Positions 13,961 to 23,480 of a DNA stretch of 64,000 nucleotides are shown here, one piece after another. Each line of letters opens with the position of its first letter. The first letter of the stretch is position 1. Origin of the DNA: Anisakis pegreffii (lineage: Eukaryota; Nematoda; Chromadorea; Rhabditida; Anisakidae); assembly GCA_035041965.1 (NCBI GenBank), contig JAPYMA010000828.1:37709-101708 (forward strand). Direction: 5' to 3'. A program made the position numbers and the translations under genes. The notes below the pieces were generated by a model, which was not told the DNA's origin, ran no database searches, and saw only the letters and a list, made by a program, of their open reading frames with translations.

Positions 13961-14995
13961 CAACAGCATTAGTAATAGTTGCAGAATCGAAGTAGTTATG
14001 TAGAGAGGGCATAGATCTCTTGTTATTATTATTATTGTTTGTTAATGTCCTTATCGCATTGGTATATATAAGAAAATCAGAATTCTTTTGCTGGTGAGAT
14101 TTTACAGAGGTCTTCAGAATTTGAATTGGAGTAATAGTGGGGATACGCACATTCAAGTTATTGATGCGAAAAGATGGAAATATTTATTTGTTACAGTTGG
14201 GCATGAGAATTTTTTAAAGGGAATTCATCCTCTCTCGTAACTCTGCTCTGACCGATCAAGGTACGGAGATCACATTCCAGAAAATTACAGTCTTCAACGA
14301 AACTCTAATGAAAAATGGCATCTCAGCCTATGTAGTTAATGGATATTGGCGAACGTAGTCAAGAGAAATTACGCATTAATTACGGATTATTGGTGTACTG
14401 CAACACTCATTATTTGCTATCCTTTTGAGCAATCTGAAAGAAGAGTCGCAAAAAGACATCACATTCACGGAGTCAGCTGTTTTAAATTGGGATGTTTGAA
14501 GCATTATTTACGAGCGTGAACCATTTTGCAAGTTTCGTGCTGGCGACTAATCTTCATTGTTACTTACGTCAAATCAACGACAGTTTAAAGAGATTGAAGT
14601 TTCAATTAATATTCGTGAATGTTTATTCATTGAGATCACATGAGATTAGTGCAGAACGAATAATAAATTCCAACTGATCATGGGATTTAATTAAAAACTT
14701 CTTTGTTAGCATTTATGCGTAGATGGAGGACAAGAAAACGAGAAAGTTAGTTGAAAATTTGACTGAACTCGTTTGTAGGGCGCTGCATTTTTGAGAGTGT
14801 TTTTCCTACATGGATTTTTCAAGATTATACCACTGGAAACTATTCGTGGTTGAATCTCAACTTCCTTATTTCATTAAAAAGGCTATCGAATGACACCAGC
14901 TCTTGCTTTTGCTCGATAATCTCGCTTCTACTAAAGCCGTAACGTTTTCAATGAATACGGTAACGATCGAATGAATAAATGCGAAAAGATGGAAA

Positions 14996-15050
14996 TGTCC
15001 AGCAGTAAGAATGACACAGTGATTCATGGACTAAAATCGTGATTCAGCGA
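14996..15050. repeat. 55-bp exact dispersed repeat, copy 1
   Basis: Runs from TGTCCAGCAGTAAGAATG to GTGATTCAGCGA and is identical over 55 bp to 16293-16347. It contains two GTGATTCA copies internally. Confidence 0.95.
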
Positions 15051-15607
15051 CTTTCAATCATGGAATTATTTTTATTGAATCATCTGATTTTTGCCCATAA
15101 AGTGCATGGCTTACCGGCTCATACTGAACTAATATCGTGGTGTTTCAGAGTTCTGTGTGAAAACATATATAAACTGATTACGAAAGAAGTTTCATTCGAA
15201 ACTCATGCATAACTTGAAAATTACTGTATGAAAAACAAAAAGTAATTGGTTGATGTTGCTTATCGGAAAATTTGTTGAACGCACGTCACAAGAACTCGAT
15301 TACCACTTACAACTTTTGTAAAATTTTGCTCAGAACGACTATATCTAGAATTATGATTTTGATGCAAGCAGCTAATGATTTGAGTGGTCTGAAATGGAGC
15401 AACGGCAAGACATGTCTTACGATTAGGCTGGTGATCGCATCTCTTTCGTGTTTCTTCATTCATGGTCTGTTCGTTTACACAAGACGCTTAGGCTTGCTTC
15501 ATTGCTTCGTCTCTTCAACATGCTGCAGCTCGTCTCGATCTTATCTCGAGTCTTGTATCGTTCAAATTTCGTTTAAGCGTTTTTCGTCTGTGCTTATTAC
15601 CACTGTT

Positions 15608-15800
15608 GGGCAGTAGTGCGCTACTCGCTATTCCGCCACTAGCGGGGCTACGCTATTCGCTACAAGCTCGCCATTTTTTTAACAAAGCGATAACTTCCAT
15701 TACAATAATTTTTAGCGGCATTAAGTAATGGCGGCTTGTTTTGTGTTCTTCCAGTAGCGTTTCAGTGATCTAATTTTCTTTCAAACATCCGCCAACTCGC
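15608..15800. mobile_element. hAT-like element fragment
   Basis: It opens with CTGTTGGGCAGTAGTGCGCTA, which resembles the CAGTGTTGGGCAGTA-type termini of non-autonomous hAT elements in many animals, followed by degenerate alternating CGCTA/GCGGC blocks. No matching inverted 3' end was found, so it is probably truncated. Confidence 0.4.
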
Positions 15801-16292
15801 TACTTTCAGTATGTAAGGTAATGCTTATTGACCGAACCGTCACGGATCGACCGAACCGTAACGTGTTGGATCGGTTACCCTAATGGCTATTGTTTTGTAT
15901 ATTACTGTTATAATGACTTACACTTATTCTTGCAGTGGCTGTTCTGTCATTCCGTGTGTTAGGCTGTTCATATTCTATCCTTCCATCAGCTTACGTCCTC
16001 AAGCTCGTTTTGAGCAAATCATTAGAAATTCGTTGAGTGAATTGTCTTCGTTGTGGTCTTCGTTGTTTCATTTTCGAAGTCTATATGCGTTATGAGACAT
16101 CACATGGCAGTTATTTCAGATCACCAAATACAGAATATTATTGAGAATTTAGCTGGATAGTTAATTAGATGTCAGCTATGTGAATAGTTTCTATCAGCAA
16201 CAAAGTGCTTCGCTTTTCGAACCCTGATCAAAATTTCATTCAGAGAGCATTGTTTTTAAAAGTTCAGTGAAATGCCTGAATCATCTCTATCT

Positions 16293-16347
16293 TGTCCAGC
16301 AGTAAGAATGACACAGTGATTCATGGACTAAAATCGTGATTCAGCGA
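16293..16347. repeat. 55-bp exact dispersed repeat, copy 2
   Basis: Identical to 14996-15050 and in the same orientation, 1297 bp downstream. Flanking sequence on both sides differs between the copies. Confidence 0.95.
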
Positions 16348-18480
16348 ATATGGATGAATTTTATCTGATGAACAAAGCAAAACAGCTTCGTGATCTTACA
16401 AGTACAGCTTGATCATGTGTCACTTCCCTTCATCAATCAGTAATAACTTTCATAGTTATCAATTCATCTGGTTTAATTGATGGTTTCGGATTGATCTGTT
16501 CCACCTGATTTTATTTCGTAAACATATTGAAAGAGTTTTTAAAGGCGCATACCTGAAAGCCAATATGATACTGAAATCGTTTATCATTCGTAAGTTATTA
16601 ACATTATCACGACTTTTCAAAATATATATCCGCCCTAGTGATATTTCTTTTGCAATCAAACTGTTCTGTTTCTGTTCCATTCCAAGGTTCAGAAAAAACA
16701 TTCCCAAAAAAGGGCTTGAAGAACAGATGAAACAGAACAACTGAAGAGTGGAATAGAACAGCTTGCCAAGAGCGTCGATCAGAAACAGCATTAGTGCTCT
16801 CCATAACGCTTACCTATTATGGGGTGCCTTTAAGGCTTCTTCAGTGGTATTTATACATATATTCCGTCACTTTGTTCTGTCGTTACTTAGCATACCCACT
16901 CCGTTTCGGACTTTTCAATGTGATGTTGATGCTTGACGTTACGGCTTTGATTATCTTATCGAAAGCAAGCATGAGATCAGTTTTGATTTGCTTTTATTTT
17001 TTGACTAGTTCAATTTCGAAGACCATCCCATGCAGAAACAGCAGTTTCGCTATTTTGTTGTCGTCGCACCTCAAGGTATGCCTAGTTTTCTTGTGCTCAT
17101 TCAAGTGGTCTGATGTGTGTCTGACGTTGATTCGCCAACATTGACTGCTCCATACATTTCACCGTTTCCTGGATTATCTCTCCAAGTATATTCCAAAATT
17201 TCTGTCATCGATGTCCAATCTGCTTCAGTGTTTTTGTGAGAGTTCAATTAGAATCCGCCGACATCATAATCAGAAGCATGGCTATTTGATAAAATTTCAA
17301 TTTAATCTCACTTTAGGATATCCCAGTTGGGTTACCTTAGGATACGAATTTGATGAATCTAGTTGTACACATCCAAAAAAGATTCACTGAAACAGTTTTT
17401 TTGTTTTACTGCTTGATGAGGAAACGGACCCTTAGAAATGTTACAGTTATTTGTATGGTTCATGAATTTTCAGCTCCATTCAATCGCAGACGAACCAACT
17501 GACATCGCGCTCTCTAGCGTGAATTCCGTATTGGGAAGCTGATTTTGCTCTTGGCTATAGCTTCTAAATGAGTAAAGCCTAAGCATAAGATTCCTCATAC
17601 TTACAGCTGCGTGCTTTGTTGTGGGACAAGCCTTGTTTCATGTGATGCTATCTATGCATTTAGGCTGTTAGAATGGACTAACTTTCGAATGGTAATAACT
17701 TCTGTAGTAGCTTGAATTTGGTGATTTATTTCGATAGCTATTTCAGCCCGTTTTTCATCTCGTTCGATTGATATTTCAAACGATATTTTGGAAATCCTAC
17801 TCGAACCAGGTTTAGTTTCAATTGGATGTATCCTATGGAGGCTCCTCAGATCTTTCTTTGACGTCATTTAATATATTCGACCATGGGGTGCTAAAATGAT
17901 ATCAAGTGATATATTCGACTATGTCATAAATGATATCAAGGATTTTATACCTTTCATTTTATCTGCTGTTATCTCCAAAATTCTTTGGACTGAAGATGGC
18001 AGCGCTCAGCTATCACACGAAAAATCTTTATATGCTACATCATGTTATAGCTCAGGTCTATTTCAACCATGTGGCTGAACATTTGATTCATCGGACGCCT
18101 CGCCAGTGTTACGGCGATGCAAAAATGGCTGTTCTTCATGCCTGTTTTGAAAAAAAAAACATTCCATATAAAATCCAATTGAGAGTGGCGGCGCTCAGCT
18201 ATTAAACACTCAATAAGCACTGATTGTTAACGAGCGTTCCTCATTGCTACTCGACTTCTCTATTCTTAGTCGACTAGGCGAAAATGATTTGCGTTACTGG
18301 TAATACATAAACAAAAACTTCGCGTCTTTTGAACCAGATGTCGAGGTGAGCGAGCTACTTGAACTCTTCACTGTGACATTAAGCGTTAATTGGAGCTGAG
18401 CGCTCTTCCTTGTTATGATTTGCCTCTTTTAAGTTATCGATTAGAATGGGTCAACCAATTTGATCATCTTAAGTTGTTGT

Positions 18481-18505
18481 TTTTGCCTTAGCAGTGGACC
18501 GAGGA
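18481..18505. repeat. 24-bp direct repeat, copy 1
   Basis: Contains TTTGCCTTAGCAGTGGACCG followed by AGGA and is repeated exactly at 19351-19374. Together the copies bracket two MITEs and a LINE relic. Confidence 0.9.
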
Positions 18506-18570
18506 TGTGATCGGCTGAATAATTAATATATTAAAGGTGTCATCTGTGAAAAAACCATCGGCTAAGTGCC

Positions 18571-18723
18571 CAGTGTGATGCGGAGATGAACAGAAAGTCG
18601 GCGACGGAGAAAATCGGGGATGAAATTCTCCAGTCAGGGACACCGAAAATGTCGTCGGTTCGAAAAAAAGTCAGGGATTCGGGGACAGGGTCCCCGAAAT
18701 TCCCCGATCCCTGCACCACACTA
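18571..18723 (-). mobile_element. GC-rich hAT-like MITE (family 1, copy b)
   Basis: Reverse-complement relative of the 9068 element: reversed, it begins TAGTGTGGTGCAGGGATCGG and shares the same GGGGA-rich core. It is flanked by TAAGTGCC (18563-18570) and TCAGTGCC (18724-18731), an 8-bp target duplication with one mismatch. Its termini are imperfect, AGTGTGATGCGG against TGCACCACACTA. Confidence 0.8.
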
Positions 18724-18739
18724 TCAGTGCCATTTGCAC

Positions 18740-18853
18740 TAGTGACGGCATCCGACCGAATTCACATTTTTAGATTTCGACGTGCGGAATTCGACCAAAT
18801 TTCAAAATTGTTTGGTAGAGTTCCGACCGAACGTCGATCGGGTACTACCACTA
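18740..18853. mobile_element. Family 2 MITE (CATCCGACCG termini), copy a
   Basis: A 114-bp stretch that starts TAGTGACGGCATCCGACCGA and ends TCGATCGGGTACTACCACTA, which are inverted to each other with mismatches. It follows copy b of family 1 by only 16 bp. A target duplication is not clear. Confidence 0.6.
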
Positions 18854-18956
18854 ATATGAATCTATATCTGAAATTCATTGGTGAGGACAACCGGATTCAC
18901 CCATAGAAACGAAGAAATAAAAAGGTTAGTTTTGATATGCTGGAGCTAAACACGGC

Positions 18957-19320
18957 TTGCAGGGAAGAAAAACTGTTACAACGTGGAATGATGGAAATGT
19001 TGTAATACTGAAGAAAGGAGGGGGTCCCAGTACACTTGGAGGTATAAATTTGACTGTGAGCAGGTTGATGGAGTTATCTTATGCAAAATGCTATCAGGAA
19101 TCTTACATGTTCAGCTGCCATCCTCAAAATCATTCCGACTTATTGTCCACTGTCCGCGAATGATGAGGATCAAGTTGAAGAATTTTACAGAGAGCTGAAA
19201 GAAGCACTAGATCATAAGTTGGCATTTTGTGTAATTTTAATGCATTGGACAGGGAGGGGTGACAAGGAGAGAGATGAGACAACATTCAGTAACCATCGTG
19301 ATGACGAGCTGACTATCTGA
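18957..19320 (+). pseudogene. LINE retrotransposon endonuclease relic
   Basis: Two overlapping frames together resemble the N-terminal AP-endonuclease of RTE/CR1-type LINEs. One has WNDGNVVILKKGGGPSTLGG, like the segment preceding the GGVGFIV-type motif; the next has KIIPTYCPLSANDEDQVEEF, like the IIQVYAPTS...EEFY motif. At least one frameshift separates them, and what follows (FCVILMHWTGRGDKERDE) looks like a decayed VVLGDFNAKIG region. No reverse transcriptase is seen. It is a dead fragment. Confidence 0.55.
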
Positions 19321-19350
19321 TTAACTTCTAATTATCTGGTCGTTTTTTAA

Positions 19351-19374
19351 TTTGCCTTAGCAGTGGACCGAGGA
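19351..19374. repeat. 24-bp direct repeat, copy 2
   Basis: Exact copy of the repeat at 18482-18505, in the same orientation, downstream of the LINE relic. Confidence 0.9.
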
Positions 19375-20083
19375 AATCAAATTAACGTTTGCTTTCATTA
19401 TAAAAAATTTGAGCAACTGAGATTTAATCCTATTCGAACTGCTCATATTTTTTGACGAATTGTTCCTTCGTTAGATAACTTCGCGTTGATTCACCACATA
19501 TTCCTCTGGCTCACGAATATCATTTTATGCGAGTGAGTGAAACCTTTCGCTGATAATGAGATACAGAAAGCAGTAAGAAGAAACGTGCAAAGCTGATTGA
19601 TTTTAAAACATTTAGTTGACCGAATGACCTCTACATATACTTCAGTAGCTGTAAATCACCAGAATGTCATGCTTTTACTTCCATTGAAGATTCCAAATGT
19701 CGGCGTCCATGAAGATTCCAAATATCGGCATACAAATGTCGATAGTCGCCATCCATGCTTTTATTTCACTTCCATTGAAGATTCCAAATGGAACAACGAA
19801 AGTGATGAAGAATGGTCGTAAATAATCACCAGAAAGGAGCGACGATCGAGCAAATTACTACTGTATGCCATTTTGAAAACGTTGAGCAGGTGCTTTAATT
19901 TTGGATAAGTGTCGCTACGACCAATCGATTCATTTATATGTACTGCACCAAAATCGAACAAAAAATAGAACAACGAGAAGAAACGCTTAGCTGTAACTGC
20001 GTCGAGTGATATACTGAAATGCTCGAGCTGCGTGAAGGTATGATTCTACTGCAGCAAAAATTTGCATTGTTTCCGTGAGCATA
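19375..20083. other. Intergenic, with a local duplication
   Basis: No gene seen. A local imperfect duplication around CTTCCATTGAAGATTCCAAA occurs at about 19677 and 19768, with a third shorter GAAGATTCCAAAT between them. Confidence 0.5.
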
Positions 20084-22010
20084 CCACCACATGCATATAC
20101 ACATCACATGTCCATGCCCATATACATCACATGCCCATGCGCATGCACATCGCACGCACATGCACGTAAACATCACGTGCAATTCTTGCGTGCATATGCC
20201 CCCACATCACATAATTGTACATAATACAGTAAGACATAATACAAATACGTAAATATGCACATACTCATCATATACGTGCACATACAAATCACATACACGC
20301 ATACACATGCATATACATACAAGTACAGATACAGATACACATTCACATACAAATACCCATAGACACGTGCATACATATACTCACACACATCAACATATAC
20401 ATACACATTCAAATACACATTCCCGTAGACATATGCATACACATCAAGATATACATACACATTCACATACACATATCCATAGAGACCTGCATACACATAC
20501 TCATAAACATCAAGATACACATACTCATAGAGAGGCATGCATGCACATACTCATACACATCAAGATATACATACCCATTCACATACACATACCCATAGAC
20601 ACATGCATACACATACTCATACACATACCCATAGACACATGCATACACATACTCATGCACATCAAGATACACATACCCATAGACACATGCATACACATAC
20701 TCATACACATCAAGATACACATACCCATTCACATACACATACCCATAGAGAGACATGCATGCACATATTCATACACATCAAGATATACATACCCATTCAC
20801 ATACACATACCCATAGACACATGCATACACATACTCATGCACATCAAGATACACATACCCATAGACACATGCATCCACATACTCATACTCATCACGATAC
20901 ACATACCCATTCACATACACATACCCATAGATACATGCATACACATACTCATCAAGATACGCATACACACTCACATACACATACCCATTCACATGCACAT
21001 ACCCATAGACACATGCATACACATCAAGATACACATATCCATTCACATACACATACCCATAGACACATGCATACACATACACATATCCATTCACATACAC
21101 ATACCCATAGACACATGCATACACATACTCATACTCATCACGATACACATACCCATTCACATACACATACCCATAGACACATGCATACACATCAAGATAC
21201 ACATATCCATTCACATACACATACCCATAGACACATGCATATGCATACTCATACACATCAAGATACACATACCCATAGACACATGCATACACATACTCAT
21301 GCACATCAAGATACACATACCCATAGACACATGCATCCACATACTCATACTCATCACGATACACATACCCATTCACATACACATACCCATAGACACATGC
21401 ATACACATCAAGATACACATATCGATTCACATACACATACCCATAGAGAGACATGCATGCACATATTCATACACATCAAGATACACATACCCATAGACAC
21501 ATGCATACACATACTCATACACATCAAGATACACATACCCATAGACACATGCATACACATACTCATATCCATTCACATACACATACCCATAGACACATGC
21601 ATACACATCAAGATACGCATACCCATAGATACATGCATACACATACTCATACACATCAAGATAGACATACCCATAGACACATGCATACACATACTCATAC
21701 ACATCAAGATACACATACCCATAGACACATGCATACACATACTCATACACATCAAGGTACACATACCCATAGACACATGCATACACATACTCATACACAT
21801 CAAGATACACATACCCATAGACACATGCATACACATCAAGATACACATATCCATTCACATACCCATACCCATAGACACATGCATACACATACTCATACAC
21901 ATCAAGATACACATACCCATTCACATACACAAACCCATAGACACATGCACATACACATAAAGGTACTCTTTCACATACATATACACACAGGGACATACAT
22001 ATGCACATCT
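20084..22010. repeat. Hexamer-based satellite array (48-bp units)
   Basis: A tandem array of near-hexameric blocks of the NNCATA type. The commonest 48-bp unit is eight hexamers: CACATA, CCCATA, GACACA, TGCATA, CACATA, CTCATA, CACATC, AAGATA. A shorter variant inserts CCCATTCACATACACATA. Since 6 is a multiple of 3 and the hexamers lack stops in most frames, several frames on both strands stay open for hundreds of codons and give low-complexity His/Thr, Ile/His or Tyr/Val repeats. These are artefacts of the array unless expression is shown. The first 200 bp are degenerate. It does not match the nematode telomere repeat TTAGGC. Confidence 0.95.
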
Positions 22011-22098
22011 ATTTTCTGGCAGTCACATCCATGTAGCACAAAGATCTTGAAAATGTGGAATCGAATTCAAGCACTTTGTCGTTTAGGTCTTCGTATAT

Positions 22099-22346
22099 TA
22101 GTGATGACATCCGACCGATGGTCGGTCGGAAAAATCCGACAATTTCGGTCTAATTGCGACAGTCGGATTCCAATCGAGCAATTCGGAAGGCCGATCGGAA
22201 TTCCGACTGTTGGAAGTTCAAAATGTCAAGTTGGTCGGATTTCAACCGAATCCTTTCGACACTCGGTCGTAATTCCGACTGTCGGAATGATGAAAAGTCA
22301 TTTCGGTCGGATTCCGACCGACATGAAATTTTGCTCCGATGCCATC
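22099..22346. mobile_element. Family 2 MITE (CATCCGACCG termini), copy b
   Basis: It starts TAGTGATGACATCCGACCGA and ends with CCGATGCCATCA. Each end carries a perfect hairpin: CCGACCGA-TGG-TCGGTCGG at 22111-22129 and TCGGTCGG-ATT-CCGACCGA at 22303-22321. The interior has many GTCGGATT/AATCCGAC repeats. Flanks TCGTATAT and GCGTACAT match at 6 of 8 positions. There is no coding capacity. Confidence 0.7.
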
Positions 22347-23221
22347 AGCGTACATACCCATTCACCATTAGTCCATCTCAACTATCTCCCAATTCCACTT
22401 ACATCTTCTCTTATATGAAGTCTCTTCTTTCATCGCAGTCCCACACCTCGACTTTTTGCGCCTGCCGTGACGTGACGCATCATATGCACCTATCTGTGTA
22501 TGTGCATCCATTAGCCATATGCGTATGCATTCAAGATAATGAAAAAGCTCCAATTCCTCAAGATAATTTATCTTGCGCAGGTGATCCGAAGATGTATGCT
22601 TGGTGTGGCATATGTCTGTACCTGAAATATTTTGTTCGTTCACCTCGAAGGTTAGCCAATGTCTTATTGGTAGTAATGAGATAACTGTGATAAGAAGTAC
22701 TGATGCCGAAAGCAATCGTAAATTCTCATCGATTCAGCGTATTTAGTCAAGAATGACTTCTGGGTATAAGTTGTATGGAAACTGTGAGAACCAAAATAGC
22801 TGCAGTCAGATTACACCAAGTTCTTGTTTTTGTTTTTCTGCATTACTGTGAACGGATTTTGCCCTTATCTGGGAATGAAATGATCCCATCGACTTATAGT
22901 TAGTCTGTGGTTATTTCCAGATACTTTGATTGTTTCCATTTGTATCATGATCTGGATTTGGCGGTGGACGAATATGTATATCAGAGTGACAGTTTTTCTT
23001 TCAATATTGCAATTTTCAATATCTGAATCCTCATAAAGACATCTTTCGTTCTGAAAATAGTCTGTTTAAAATTTCGATTAAAAGGAATTGAAATAACATC
23101 GGGCTAACTTGTTCTTTCATCTAAGACGCCGTGGTATGCGATTATTGACCTTCTGAATATCTGAAGTTCTACTTCTCGAAACGGTGCTTCTTAGCTTGAA
23201 AACAGACTACATGAAATTTTG
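22347..23221. other. Intergenic
   Basis: No gene could be supported; a 176-codon + frame ending at 22684 begins inside the preceding repeats and lacks family signals. Confidence 0.5.
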
Positions 23222-23480
23222 CTCAAAAATCATTGGTCCGAATGATCGCTGGGTCAAATTGTTTTGGTCTCGCCTCGGGCACCTAATCGTGATGTGTAAA
23301 TAGCGCAGCCTTTCAACGCGATTCTTTTTCGATGAACTGTCACATAGGTTGTTCAATGTCAAGATGGTGCCATTTCGTGTGGTGACACTAAGAAAATTTT
23401 AAATTTCGAATTCGTGCACTAGATCGCCTTAGGCGACAAAACAGTTTGACCTAGCGATCGTTCGAACGATTTTTTTTTGA
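23222..23480. mobile_element. MITE-like element with long inverted termini
   Basis: The left terminus has GAATGATCGCTGGGTCAAAT followed by TGTTTTG (23240 onward). The right terminus, read in reverse complement, has GAACGATCGCTAGGTCAAAC followed by TGTTTTG. That is about 27 bp with three mismatches, continuing outward through an A-rich ATC(A/G)TT block and inward through TCGCCT. The interior of about 150 bp has no coding capacity. The superfamily is not assigned. Confidence 0.75.

Larger units (their letters stand above)
13961..18480. other. Gene-poor AT-rich region with repeat fragments
   Basis: No gene could be supported. Two exact 55-bp repeats (14996-15050 and 16293-16347) and a hAT-like fragment (about 15608-15800) lie here. 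A hydrophobic + frame at 16794-17144 and a - frame at 17652-17867 lack family matches and splice context. A short direct repeat containing GCGCTCAGCTAT occurs near 18000 and 18190. Confidence 0.5.

Noticed and set aside
16665..16775. Inverted CTGTTCTRTTYC-type strings as a MITE
   Set aside because: Ends align only loosely and several registers are possible; no target duplication seen.
16794..17144. 116-codon hydrophobic + frame
   Set aside because: T-rich + sequence gives hydrophobic residues by composition; the opposite strand is equally plausible as decayed coding DNA and neither is supported.
20084..22010. Telomere or CRISPR-like array
   Set aside because: The unit is not TTAGGC, repeats are contiguous without unique spacers, and the setting is a eukaryotic genome.
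20307..22418. Long open frames of up to about 400 codons (His/Thr-rich + frames, Tyr/Val-rich - frames)
   Set aside because: They arise because the satellite period is a multiple of three and lacks stops; every phase gives a repeat peptide, with no start context, splice sites or domain.
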